64,000 bases of DNA from Rhodovastum sp963804495. GTDB taxonomy: Bacteria > Pseudomonadota > Alphaproteobacteria > Acetobacterales > Acetobacteraceae. The stretch's first letter is position 1; each line of letters opens with the position of its first letter. A model generated the notes under the pieces. It saw only the letters and a list, made by a program, of their open reading frames with translations, searched no databases and was not told the DNA's origin. Below, one piece after another: positions 14,028 through 24,907 of the stretch. The position numbers were made by a program, and so were the translations under genes. The stretch is taken from assembly GCA_963804495.1 (NCBI GenBank), contig CAWDQN010000004.1, positions 1-64,000 on the forward strand. The letters run 5' to 3'.

Positions 14028-16019
14028 ATGACTCAGGTGTCGACCCGCGACCTGGCCAACGCCGTCCGCGCCCTCGCGATGGACGCGGTGGAGCTGGCCA
14101 ACTCCGGCCATCCCGGCATGCCGATGGGCATGGCGGATGTGGCGACCGTGCTGTGGACGCGCTTCCTGCGCTTCGACCCCGAACGCCCGGACTGGCCGGA
14201 CCGCGACCGCTTCGTCCTGTCCGCCGGGCATGGTTCGATGCTGCTGTACGCGCTGCTGCACCTCACCGGCTTCCCCGGCCTGGACATCGCCGAGCTGAAG
14301 CGCTTCCGCCAGCTCGGGGCGAAGACCGCCGGCCATCCGGAATATGGCCACGCCGCGGGGATCGAAACCACCACCGGGCCGCTCGGCCAGGGTATCGCTA
14401 CCGCCGTCGGCATGGCGCTGGCCGAACGCATGCAGGCGACCCGCTACGGCGAGGCGCTGGTCGATCATTATACCTACGTCATCGCCGGCGACGGCTGCCT
14501 GATGGAAGGCATTTCGCACGAGGCCGCCTCGCTCGCCGGCCATCTCGGCCTGGGCCGGCTGATCGTGCTGTGGGACGACAACGGCATTTGCATCGACGGG
14601 CCGACCAGCATGACGGTGTCCGAGAACACCCAGGCCCGCTTCGAAGCCTATCACTGGCACGTACAGTCCATCGACGGCCATGATGCCGCGGCGGTGGCTG
14701 ACGCGCTGGCGGCGGCGCGCGCCGATGCGCGGCCCTCGCTGATCGCCTGCAAGACCATCATCGGCTACGGCGCGCCGACCAAGGCCGGGCGCGAGAGCGC
14801 GCACGGCGCGGCGCTGGGCGAGGCGGAAATCCTCGGCGCCCGCGACCGCCTGGGCTGGCCGCACCGCCCGTTCGAAATCCCCGCCGACATCCGCGCCGCG
14901 TGGCAGGCGGCCGGCGCCCGCGGCCGGGCCGAACGGGAGGATTGGGAACGCCGCCTGGCCGAAGCCCCGGCGGCGCTGCGCGCGGCGTTCCTGCACGCCG
15001 AGTCCGGCAACCTGTCCGCCGCCGCCGCGGAGGCGCTCGCCGCCTTCGTGACCAGGCTGGTCGAGACCAAACCCTCCTGGGCAACCCGCAAATCCAGCGA
15101 AGAGACACTGAAAGTGCTCACCGCTGCCGCCCCCGAGCTGATCGGCGGCTCGGCCGACCTGACCCATTCCAACAACACCATCACGCCCTCCACCAAGCCC
15201 ATCAAGCCTGGCAGTTTCGCCGGCAGCTACATCCACTGGGGCGTGCGCGAGCACGCCATGGCGGCCGGCATGAACGGCATCGCTTTGCATGGCGGGTTCA
15301 TCCCCTACGGCGGCACCTTCCTGGTGTTCTCCGACTACGCCCGCGGCGCCATCCGCCTGTCTGCTCTTATGGGTGTGCGGTTGATCTACGTGTTCACCCA
15401 TGACAGCATCGGCCTGGGCGAGGACGGGCCGACGCATCAGCCCATCGAGCATCTGGTCTCCCTGCGCGCCATCCCGAACCTGCTGGTGTTCCGCCCCGCC
15501 GACGCGGTGGAAACGGCGGAGTGCTGGGCGGCGGCGCTGGCGGAAAACCACGCCCCCTCAGCACTGGCGCTCACCCGCCAGGCGCTGCCGGCGTTGCGCA
15601 CCACCGCGTCGGCCGAAAATCTCTCGGCCCGCGGCGGCTATGTGCTGCAGGACGCCAGCGGCCCGCGCGCGCTCACCCTGCTGGCCACCGGCTCGGAAGT
15701 GCAGATCGCGGTTGCCGCCCGCGCCACGCTGGAAGCCGAGGGCATCCCCACCGCCGTCGTCTCCCTGCCCTGCTGGGAACTGTTCGACCGCCAGGACGCG
15801 ACATGGCGCGCCCAGGTGCTCGGCACCGCGCCGCGGCTGGCGGTGGAGGCGGCCTCGCCCCTGGGCTGGACCCGCTATGCCGACAGCGAGGCCGACGTGC
15901 TGGGCATGCGCGGCTTCGGCGCCTCGGCGCCGATCCAGGCGCTCTATGCGCGCTTCGGCATCACCGCCGACAATCTGGTTGAAATGGCCCGCGCCCGGCT
16001 GGCGCGGCAAGCATCTTGA
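14028..16019 (+). CDS. cbbT: Transketolase of the cbb operon
   Basis: 663 residues, full length. The thiamine diphosphate motif runs from GDGCLMEGISHEAASLAGHLGLG to the Asn in LWDDN. N-terminal ANSGHPGMPMGMADVA and HAAGIETTTGPLGQG are substrate and cofactor loops, and the middle domain has FTHDSIGLGEDGPTHQPIEHL. It moves two-carbon units from fructose 6-phosphate or sedoheptulose 7-phosphate onto glyceraldehyde 3-phosphate to regenerate pentose phosphates. It follows cbbP by 23 bp and precedes cbbA by 31 bp. Confidence 0.96.
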   Translation: MTQVSTRDLANAVRALAMDAVELANSGHPGMPMGMADVATVLWTRFLRFDPERPDWPDRDRFVLSAGHGSMLLYALLHLTGFPGLDIAELKRFRQLGAKTAGHPEYGHAAGIETTTGPLGQGIATAVGMALAERMQATRYGEALVDHYTYVIAGDGCLMEGISHEAASLAGHLGLGRLIVLWDDNGICIDGPTSMTVSENTQARFEAYHWHVQSIDGHDAAAVADALAAARADARPSLIACKTIIGYGAPTKAGRESAHGAALGEAEILGARDRLGWPHRPFEIPADIRAAWQAAGARGRAEREDWERRLAEAPAALRAAFLHAESGNLSAAAAEALAAFVTRLVETKPSWATRKSSEETLKVLTAAAPELIGGSADLTHSNNTITPSTKPIKPGSFAGSYIHWGVREHAMAAGMNGIALHGGFIPYGGTFLVFSDYARGAIRLSALMGVRLIYVFTHDSIGLGEDGPTHQPIEHLVSLRAIPNLLVFRPADAVETAECWAAALAENHAPSALALTRQALPALRTTASAENLSARGGYVLQDASGPRALTLLATGSEVQIAVAARATLEAEGIPTAVVSLPCWELFDRQDATWRAQVLGTAPRLAVEAASPLGWTRYADSEADVLGMRGFGASAPIQALYARFGITADNLVEMARARLARQAS

Positions 16020-16050
16020 ACAATATGCAGACCGTTCGGGAGAACGACAC

Positions 16051-17130
16051 ATGGCTCTGATCAGCCTGCGGCAGTTGCTGGACCATGCCGCCGAGCATGG
16101 CTACGGCGTGCCCGCCTTCAACATCAATAACATGGAGCAGTTGCTCGGCATCATGGCGGCGGCGCGGCGCACCAACGCGCCGGTGATCGTGCAGGCCAGC
16201 CGCGGCGCCCGCTCCTATGCCGGCGACATCATGCTGCGGCGCATGGTGGAGGCGGCGATCGAGACCAATCCCGACATTCCGGTGTGCCTGCACCAGGACC
16301 ACGGGGAATTGGCCGATACCTGCTTCTCCGCCATCCAGAACGGGTTTTCCTCGGTCATGATGGACGGCTCGTTGGAGAGTGATGGCAAAACCCCGGCGAG
16401 TTACGAGTACAACGTCGCCGTGACCCGGAAAGTGGCGGAATTGTCGCACGCCGTCGGCGTGTCGGTGGAAGGCGAACTGGGCTGCCTCGGCTCGCTGGAA
16501 AGCGGCCATGGCGAGCAGGAAGACGGGCACGGGGCCACCGGCACCCTGAACCGCGCGCAACTGCTCACCGACCCCGACCAGGCGGCCGATTTCGTCGCCG
16601 CCACCCAGGTGGACGCGCTGGCGGTGGCCATCGGCACCTCGCATGGCGCCTACAAGTTCAAGCAGAAGCCGACCGGCGACGTGCTGGCGATGGACGTGGT
16701 GCAGGCCATCCACGAACGCATCCCCGCCACCCACCTGGTCATGCACGGCGCCTCCTCGGTGCCGGACTCGCTGCAGGAGGCATTCAACCGCTACGGTGGT
16801 GAGATGCCGCAGACCTGGGGCACGCCGATCGAGGAAATTCAGCGCGGCATCCGCTTCGGCGTGCGCAAGGTGAACATCGACACCGATTGCCGCATTGCCA
16901 TGACCGCGCAGTTCCGCCGCATCGCCACCGAGAAGCACGGCGAGTTCGATCCGCGCGCCTTCCTCAAGCCGGCGCTGGCGGAGCTTGAAAAACTCTGCGC
17001 CGAGCGGTTCGAATTGTTCGGCACCGCCGGCCAGGCAGGGAAAATAAAGGTGATCCCGCTCGCCGAAATGGCGCGGCGCTACCGCAAGGGCGAACTCGCG
17101 CCCACCACCAAACAGGCCCAGGCGGCCTGA
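16051..17130 (+). CDS. cbbA: Class II fructose/sedoheptulose-bisphosphate aldolase
   Basis: 359 residues from ATG 16051, with CGGGAGAA upstream. Zinc ligands and catalytic residues are visible: His/Asp in VCLHQDHG, Glu in VEGELG, His in GTSHGAYKFK and His in LVMHGAS. The phosphate loop follows in VRKVNIDTDCRIAMTAQFRR. CbbA-type aldolases form fructose 1,6-bisphosphate and sedoheptulose 1,7-bisphosphate in the cycle. It sits 34 bp before cbbL. Intact. Confidence 0.95.
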   Translation: MALISLRQLLDHAAEHGYGVPAFNINNMEQLLGIMAAARRTNAPVIVQASRGARSYAGDIMLRRMVEAAIETNPDIPVCLHQDHGELADTCFSAIQNGFSSVMMDGSLESDGKTPASYEYNVAVTRKVAELSHAVGVSVEGELGCLGSLESGHGEQEDGHGATGTLNRAQLLTDPDQAADFVAATQVDALAVAIGTSHGAYKFKQKPTGDVLAMDVVQAIHERIPATHLVMHGASSVPDSLQEAFNRYGGEMPQTWGTPIEEIQRGIRFGVRKVNIDTDCRIAMTAQFRRIATEKHGEFDPRAFLKPALAELEKLCAERFELFGTAGQAGKIKVIPLAEMARRYRKGELAPTTKQAQAA

Positions 17131-17164
17131 TCCCGCACCGCAAATCGAAAAGGAAACGCACCAT

Positions 17165-18622
17165 ATGGCACAGGTTCCCGCCTCCCGCTCGGCCGCCGAC
17201 CGCTACAAGGCCGGGGTGATGCAATACAAGGAAATGGGCTACTTCGACCTCGACTACGTGCCGAAGGACACCGACATCCTTGCCCTGTTCCGCATCACCC
17301 CGCAGGACGGCGTCGATCCCGAGGAAGCGGCCGCGGCCGTTGCCGGTGAAAGCTCCACCGCCACCTGGACCGTGGTCTGGACCGACCGCCTGACCGCCTG
17401 CGAGAAATACCGTGCCCGCTGCTACCGGGTCGATGCGGTGCCGGGGGCGTCGAACCAGTGGTTCGCCTACATCGCCTACGACCTCGACCTGTTCGAGCCG
17501 AACTCGATCGTCAATCTCTCGGCCTCCATCATCGGCAACGTGTTCGGCTTCAAGCCGCTGAAGGCGCTGCGCCTGGAGGACATGCGGTTGCCGGTCGCCT
17601 ACGTCAAAACCTTCGCCGGCCCCAGCACCGGCATCGTGGTGGAGCGCGAGCGGCTCGACAAGTTCGGGCGTCCGCTGCTCGGCGCCACGGTGAAGCCGAA
17701 GCTCGGCCTGTCGGGGCGCAACTACGGCCGCGTGGTCTACGAGGCGCTGAAGGGCGGACTCGACTTCACCAAGGACGACGAGAACATCAACAGCCAAGCC
17801 TTCATGCACTGGCGCGAGCGCTTCCTGTACTGCATGGAAGCGGTCAAGCGCGCCGAGGCGGCGACCGGCGAGGTGAAGGGCACCTATTTGAACGTCTCCG
17901 CCGGCAGCATGGAGGAAATCTACGAGCGCGCCGAATTCGCCAAGCAACTCGGCAGCGTCATCATCATGATCGACCTGGTGATCGGCTACTCGGCCATCCA
18001 GTCCATCTCCAAGTGGGCGCGCCGGAACGACATGATCCTGCATCTGCACCGCGCCGGCCACTCCACCTATACGCGGCAGAAGTCGCACGGCGTCAGCTTC
18101 CGCGTCATCGCCAAGTGGATGCGCCTCGCCGGCGTCGACCACATCCATGCCGGCACCGCCGTGGGCAAGCTGGAGGGCGATCCGGAAACCACCCGCGGCT
18201 ACTACGACATCTGCCGCGAGGATTTCATCCCGACGCGCCTCGACCGCGGCATTTTCTTCGACCAGTCCTTCGCGTCGCTGGCGAAGACCATGCCGGTCGC
18301 CTCGGGCGGCATCCATGCCGGCCAGATGCACCAGCTGCTCGACCTGTTCGGCGACGACTGCGTGCTGCAGTTCGGCGGCGGCACGATCGGCCACCCCACC
18401 GGGATTCAGGCCGGCGCCACCGCCAACCGTGTCGCGCTGGAAGCCATGGTGTTCGCCCGCAATGAGGGCCGCGACATCATCGCCGAAGGCCCGGAAATCC
18501 TGCAGCGCGCGGCGCGCAATTGCACCGCTCTCGCGCAGGCGCTGGAGGTTTGGAAGGACGTGACCTTCAACTACGCCTCCACCGACACGCCCGACTTCGT
18601 CCCCTCCGTGACCACGGCCTGA
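17165..18622 (+). CDS. cbbL: RubisCO large subunit, form IC (red type)
   Basis: 485 residues. The active-site lysine segment is GATVKPKLGLSGRNYGRVVYE; the carbamylated Lys is in GGLDFTKDDENINSQ; loop 6 is HAGTAVGKLEGDP; substrate phosphate sites are in the SGGIHAGQMHQ and FGGGTIGHPTG loops. Length, N-terminus and the linked cbbX identify the red-type IC branch typical of facultative autotrophs, with moderate CO2 affinity and oxygen tolerance. AAAAGGAAAC precedes the start. It fixes CO2 onto RuBP to give two 3-phosphoglycerates. Confidence 0.98.
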   Translation: MAQVPASRSAADRYKAGVMQYKEMGYFDLDYVPKDTDILALFRITPQDGVDPEEAAAAVAGESSTATWTVVWTDRLTACEKYRARCYRVDAVPGASNQWFAYIAYDLDLFEPNSIVNLSASIIGNVFGFKPLKALRLEDMRLPVAYVKTFAGPSTGIVVERERLDKFGRPLLGATVKPKLGLSGRNYGRVVYEALKGGLDFTKDDENINSQAFMHWRERFLYCMEAVKRAEAATGEVKGTYLNVSAGSMEEIYERAEFAKQLGSVIIMIDLVIGYSAIQSISKWARRNDMILHLHRAGHSTYTRQKSHGVSFRVIAKWMRLAGVDHIHAGTAVGKLEGDPETTRGYYDICREDFIPTRLDRGIFFDQSFASLAKTMPVASGGIHAGQMHQLLDLFGDDCVLQFGGGTIGHPTGIQAGATANRVALEAMVFARNEGRDIIAEGPEILQRAARNCTALAQALEVWKDVTFNYASTDTPDFVPSVTTA

Positions 18623-18640
18623 AGCAAAGGAACCGCCAGC

Positions 18641-19060
18641 ATGCGTTTGACCCAGGGCACCTTCAGCTTCCTGCCCGACCTCACCGACGACCAGATCCGC
18701 TCCCAGGTCGCCTACGCCCAGGCGCAGGGCTGGGCGGTGAACGTCGAGTACACCGACGACCCGCATCCCAGAAACACTTACTGGGAACTGTGGGGCCTGC
18801 CGATGTTCGACCTCAAGGACCCGGCCGGCGTGCTGCACGAAATCAATGAGTGCCGCAAAGTCTTCGGCAATTCCTACATCCGCGTCTCCGCCTTCGACGC
18901 CTCGCACACCTGGGAGACGGTGCGCCTGTCGTTCATCGTCAACCGCCCGCCCGAGGAGCCCGGCTTCTACCTTGAGCGCAACGAGGTGAACGGCCGCAGC
19001 ATCAACTACACCGTACGGTCCTACGCAGCCTCGGCCAAGCCGGCCGGCGAGCGCTACTGA
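18641..19060 (+). CDS. cbbS: RubisCO small subunit, form IC
   Basis: 139 residues, starting MRLTQGTFSFLPDLTD, the red-type N-terminus. The conserved small-subunit core is WAVNVEYTDDPHPRNTYWELWGLPMFDL, plus YIRVSAFD. The C-terminal extension (NRPPEEPGFYLERNEVNGRSINYTVRSY) forms the beta-hairpin that lines the central channel in red-type hexadecamers. It lies 18 bp after cbbL and shares one base with cbbX. Complete. Confidence 0.97.
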   Translation: MRLTQGTFSFLPDLTDDQIRSQVAYAQAQGWAVNVEYTDDPHPRNTYWELWGLPMFDLKDPAGVLHEINECRKVFGNSYIRVSAFDASHTWETVRLSFIVNRPPEEPGFYLERNEVNGRSINYTVRSYAASAKPAGERY

Positions 19061-19962
19061 TGGCGGACGCGCCGCAGACCGTGGATCTCGCCCGCGCCTT
19101 CGCCGAGTCCGGCGTGGGCGAGGTGCTGGCGCAACTCGACCGCGAGCTGGTCGGCCTGCGGCCGGTGAAAGCGCGCATCCGCGAGATTGCGGCGCTGCTA
19201 CTGGTCGACAAGCTGCGCCGTGAGCACGGGCTCACGGCGCAGCCCCCGACGCTGCACATGTCGTTCACCGGCAATCCCGGCACCGGCAAGACCACGGTGG
19301 CCCTGCGCATGGCCAACATCCTGCACCGGCTGGGCTACATCCGCTCGGGCCATCTGGTGTCGGTGACGCGCGACGATCTGGTCGGTCAGTACATCGGCCA
19401 CACCGCGCCGAAAACCCGCGAGGTGCTGAAAAAGGCGATGGGCGGCGTGCTGTTCATCGACGAGGCTTATTACCTGTACCGGCCGGAGAACGAGCGCGAC
19501 TACGGCATGGAGGCGATCGAAATCCTGCTGCAGGTGATGGAGAACAAGCGCGATGACCTGGTCGTGATCCTGGCCGGCTACGCCGACCGGATGGACAAGT
19601 TCTTCACCTCCAACCCCGGCTTTCGCTCGCGCATCGCCCATCACATCGACTTTCCCGACTACCTGGCCGATGAGCTGGCGCAGATCGGCGAGAAAATGCT
19701 GGACGCCCAGGGCTACCGGTTCAGCCCGGATGCCCAGGCGGCGTTCCGCCGCTATATCGAGGCGCGTATGCGCCAGCCGCATTTCGCCAATGCCCGCTCG
19801 ATCCGCAACGCGCTCGACCGCGCGCGGCTGCGTCAGGCGGTGCGGCTGTTCGACCGGCGCGACCACGCGCTGTCGGTCGATGACCTGATGACGATCGAGG
19901 CGGAGGAAATCCTGTCCAGCCGCGTGCTGGCCGAACCCGAAGCGGCGAAGGAGCCGGCATGA
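19060..19962 (+). CDS. cbbX: Red-type RubisCO activase CbbX
   Basis: 300 residues, AAA+ ATPase. Walker A is SFTGNPGTGKTT (about residue 70), Walker B is GGVLFIDEAYYL, and the sensor and arginine-finger region is SNPGFRSRIAHHIDF. It pulls the C-terminus of CbbL into its pore to release inhibitory sugar phosphates. The start ATG overlaps the cbbS stop by one base, and its own stop overlaps rpe by 4 bp, indicating translational coupling. Confidence 0.96.
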   Translation: MADAPQTVDLARAFAESGVGEVLAQLDRELVGLRPVKARIREIAALLLVDKLRREHGLTAQPPTLHMSFTGNPGTGKTTVALRMANILHRLGYIRSGHLVSVTRDDLVGQYIGHTAPKTREVLKKAMGGVLFIDEAYYLYRPENERDYGMEAIEILLQVMENKRDDLVVILAGYADRMDKFFTSNPGFRSRIAHHIDFPDYLADELAQIGEKMLDAQGYRFSPDAQAAFRRYIEARMRQPHFANARSIRNALDRARLRQAVRLFDRRDHALSVDDLMTIEAEEILSSRVLAEPEAAKEPA

Positions 19963-20609
19963 CCCGCGACGTTCTCATTGCCCCATCCATCCTCTCGGCC
20001 GATTTCTCCCGCATCGGCGAGGAGGTGCGCGCCGTGGACGAAGCCGGGGCGGATTGGATTCATCTGGACGTGATGGACGGGCATTACGTGCCCAACATCA
20101 CCTTCGGCCCCGACATCGTCCGCGCGATCCGCAAGTATAGCAAAAAATGTTTCGATACGCATTTGATGATCTCACCGGTCGATCCGTTCATCGAGGCCTT
20201 CGCCAAGGCCGGTGCCGACCGCATCGTCGTGCACGCCGAAGCCACCACCCATCTCGACCGTACCCTGCAGGCCATCCGTGCGCTGGGCGTGCAGGCGGGC
20301 GTGGCGCTGAACCCGGCCACGTCGGAGGAGAGCATCGCCTATGTGCTCGACTACATCGATCTGGTCCTGGTGATGACGGTGAACCCCGGCTTCGGCGGAC
20401 AAAAATTCATCCACGGCGGGCTGGAGAAAATCCGCCGCATCGACCGCATGATCGGCGGGCGGGATATCCGCATCCAGGTGGACGGGGGGGTGACGCCGGA
20501 GACGGCGCCTTTGGTTATTGAGGCTGGGGCGTCTGTGCTTGTCGCTGGGTCGGCGGTGTTTGGGCGGCCGCCTTATGCGGAGTCCATCGCGGCTCTGCGG
20601 CCTAGGTAA
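19959..20609 (+). CDS. rpe: Ribulose-phosphate 3-epimerase
   Basis: 216 residues, a TIM barrel. Motifs: APSILSADFSRIGEEV, the metal ligands in WIHLDVMDGHYVPNITFG and TVNPGFGGQKF, and VDGGVTPETAPLVIEAGASVLVAGSAVFG. It interconverts xylulose 5-phosphate and ribulose 5-phosphate, feeding CbbP; in this context it may be named cbbE. It overlaps cbbX by 4 bp and is the last operon gene. No phosphoglycolate phosphatase, PGK or GAPDH gene follows, so those must lie elsewhere. Confidence 0.96.
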   Translation: MTRDVLIAPSILSADFSRIGEEVRAVDEAGADWIHLDVMDGHYVPNITFGPDIVRAIRKYSKKCFDTHLMISPVDPFIEAFAKAGADRIVVHAEATTHLDRTLQAIRALGVQAGVALNPATSEESIAYVLDYIDLVLVMTVNPGFGGQKFIHGGLEKIRRIDRMIGGRDIRIQVDGGVTPETAPLVIEAGASVLVAGSAVFGRPPYAESIAALRPR

Positions 20610-20611
20610 GA

Positions 20612-20757
20612 AGCCGGGGCGCTGCCCCGGACCCCGCCAGGGGCCGTTGCCCCCTGGACCCCCACCAAGGGCAAAGCCCTTGGAACCCATTCTTAAGTTA
20701 TGGGGTCAAGGGGCCTCTCGGCCCCTTGCGGGTCCAGGGCAGAGCCCCGGCCTTACC
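20612..20757. repeat. Palindromic repeat array, probable operon terminator
   Basis: Successive hairpins GGGGCGCTGCCCC, GGGGCCGTTGCCCC, CAAGGGCAAAGCCCTTG and GGGGCCTCTCGGCCCC, ending in GGGTCCAGGGCAGAGCCCCGGCC. The last part is the reverse complement of the start of the copies at 10480 and 27159. It lies 2 bp after rpe, so it probably ends the cbb transcript, and it belongs to a dispersed family. Confidence 0.7.
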
Positions 20758-21187
20758 TTGCAGTCGTCCAGGCCCCGGACGAGAAACTGACCCATGCAGT
20801 CCTCCACGGTATCATAAAATGAGATCATTCGTTGCGGGATAGTTCAAAGCGCCAACCCCGGGGCGTTGCTGCAAGCGAAACCAACCACGCGTTCAGCGTT
20901 TCCCGCTTCGTCTCCCCGCGCAACGCCCTTCGCCTTGTTCGCGGTTTTCCTTGACTTCCCCGCCCCCGCCCCCCAATTAGACATCCGCGCGCCCTGCTGT
21001 GGTTTCGTGCGCTGCCCGCCCGACCGCTTTCTTGCATCTCGCAAGGGTCCGGGCGCCCACCCAGGTAGCCCGCTTTTCCTCAAACGATTGCGCCGGCCCG
21101 CGATCCTGTCGATCGCGATGACGCATACCTATTCGGTCCCGCGCCACGCGGGCGAGGAACTGCGTCGATACCTATGAAAGCGACCCG
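20758..21187 (+). other. Gene-free 430 bp upstream of the DEAD-box helicase
   Basis: No convincing gene. The central part is C/T-rich. The last about 60 bp contain CGATCCTGTCGATCGCGATGACG and GGTCCCGCGCCACGCGGGCG, which can fold. A long leader is plausible because RNA helicase genes are often controlled through structured 5' regions, but no known RNA element is recognised. Confidence 0.4.
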
Positions 21188-22312
<1,125 letters not shown>

Positions 22313-22494
22313 AGGCACGCACGGCGGGGGGCTCCGCCCCTCGCCTTCCTTTCTTCGCCGCATTCCCACGGACGTGAACCCTTCTCCGCTTGCAACGGCA
22401 CCAGCCGATCCCATACGCTGATCTCCGGTCCTGGCCGCGGTCGCGGCCGGCAAGAATAACAGGCTCGCCACAAGGAAGCCTGGAAGGGGAGCGG

Positions 22495-23314
22495 ATGCCA
22501 CGTCCACGACATCTCGGCTCGTCGTGTCAAACGTCCCTTGCGAGCAGCGCCGGGCCGCTGCTCGAGGTGGACCGCGTCGTGGTCCGTTTCGGCGGCATTG
22601 TCGCGCTCGCTGGCGTGTCCTTCACTGTCGGGCGGCGACAGATTTGCGGCCTGATCGGTCCGAACGGCTCAGGCAAAACCACCCTGTTCAATTGCATCAG
22701 CGGCATCTATCACCCCGGCGCGGGCGTTATCCGCTTCGAGGGCCAGTCGATCGCCGCGGTGCCGCGCCACCGCAGGGCGGGCCTGGGCATTGGCCGCACC
22801 TTTCAGAATGTCGCCCTTTTCCGTAGCATGAGCGTGCGCGACAACATCCTCGCCGGCGCCCATCACTTGGGAAACACCGGCTTCATCGCCAATGCGCTGC
22901 GTCTGCCCTCGGTGCGGGCGGAAGAAGCCATGCTGGCGCACCGGCTCAACGACATGCTGGACCTGCTCGACCTGCACGCGGTCGCCAGTCAGGTGGTGAG
23001 CACGCTGCCCTTTGGCACCCAGAAGCGGGTAGAACTGGCGCGCGCGCTGATCGGCGGTCCGAAACTGTTGCTGCTGGACGAGCCGGCCTGCGGGCTGAAC
23101 CACACCGAAGTTAACGCCTTCGCCGACCTGCTGCTGCGCATCCAGGCGCACGCCGCGCTCAGCATCCTGCTGGTCGAGCACCACATGGCGCTGGTGATGC
23201 GCGTGTCGGACAAGGTGGTGGCGCTGGAGTTCGGCCGGCGCATCGCCGAGGGCACGCCCGGGCAGGTGCAGCGCGCCCCCGAGGTGATCCGCGCCTATCT
23301 GGGCGAGGACAGCA

Positions 23315-23331
<17 letters not shown>
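22495..23331 (+). CDS. livG: Branched-chain amino acid-type ABC transporter ATPase (LivG)
   Basis: 278 residues from ATG 22495, with AAGGGGAG just upstream; the frame is open for 35 codons before this without a ribosome site. Walker A is GPNGSGKTT; the LivG-type insert has GRTFQNVALFRSMSV and NILAGAHHL; the signature region is atypical (STLPFGTQKRVELARAL, with PFGTQ for LSGGQ, common in LivG); Walker B is LLLLDEPACGLN. First of a five-gene importer operon and overlaps livF by 17 bp. Substrate within the LIV/urea/aromatic group cannot be set. Confidence 0.9.
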
Positions 23332-24025
<694 letters not shown>

Positions 24026-24031
24026 ACCGGC

Positions 24032-24904
24032 ATGCAGGGGCTGTTGCACCAGATCGTCTCGGGCGTGGCCACCGGCGGCATTTACGCCAGCGTGGCACTG
24101 GCGCTGGTCATGATCCATCAGGCGACACACCAGGTGAACTTCGCCCAGGGCGAAATGGCGATGTTTTCCACCTACATCGCACTCACATTGATCGAGGCGG
24201 GCGTGCCGTACTGGAGCGCCTTCGTCATCACGCTGGCGGTGTCGTTCGCCATCGGCGTGACGATCCAGGCGGTGCTGATGCGCCGGATGGCGGATGCGCC
24301 GGAACTCGCCTCGGTCGGCGTGTTCATCGGCCTGCTGCTGCTGTTCAACAGCCTGGCCGGCTGGATCTTCACCTATACGCTCAAGCCGTTTCCCAGCCCG
24401 TTCGGCGAGGGCGCGCCGTTGTGGCACGGGCTGGTGTCGCGCCACGAGCTCGGATCGACCGCGGTAACGCTGGCGGTGCTGTTGTCCGTCTATGGGTTTT
24501 TTCGTTTCACCCCGCTGGGGTTGGCGATGCGGGCGGCGGCGACCAATCCGGTCTCCTCCCGTCTGGTCGGCATTCCGGTCGGCAAAATGCTGGCGCTGGG
24601 CTGGGGGTTGGCGGCTTCGATCGGCGCGATCGCGGGGATGATGATCGCACCGGTGGTGTTCCTCGATCCCAGCATGATGTCCGGCATTTTGCTGTATGCG
24701 TTCGCCGGCGCGCTGCTGGGCGGCATCGACAACCCGATCGGCGCGGTGCTGGGCGGCTTCACCGTCGGCGTGCTGGAGAATGTGGGCGGCGTCTATCTGG
24801 TGGGCACCGGGCTGAAACTGTCGCTGGCGCTGGCGATTATCGTGGCGGTGCTTATGCTGCGCCCGTCCGGCCTGTTCGGCCGCGTCATCGTGAGCCGGGT
24901 GTAG
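24032..24904 (+). CDS. livH: ABC transporter permease (LivH)
   Basis: 290 residues with about eight hydrophobic segments. N-terminal LLHQIVSGVATGGIYASVALALVMIHQATHQVNFAQGEMAMFSTY is the LivH signature (G-x-YAL-A.G..l-y-.t...NFAqGe). An EAA-like loop region is GLAMRAAATNPVSSRLVGIPVGKMLALGW. Inner membrane. It precedes livM by 3 bp. Confidence 0.92.
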   Translation: MQGLLHQIVSGVATGGIYASVALALVMIHQATHQVNFAQGEMAMFSTYIALTLIEAGVPYWSAFVITLAVSFAIGVTIQAVLMRRMADAPELASVGVFIGLLLLFNSLAGWIFTYTLKPFPSPFGEGAPLWHGLVSRHELGSTAVTLAVLLSVYGFFRFTPLGLAMRAAATNPVSSRLVGIPVGKMLALGWGLAASIGAIAGMMIAPVVFLDPSMMSGILLYAFAGALLGGIDNPIGAVLGGFTVGVLENVGGVYLVGTGLKLSLALAIIVAVLMLRPSGLFGRVIVSRV

Positions 24905-24907
24905 CGC

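Noticed and set aside
20866..21177. Plus frame before the helicase gene
   Set aside because: No ribosome site and a low-complexity pyrimidine-rich product; better read as leader or spacer.
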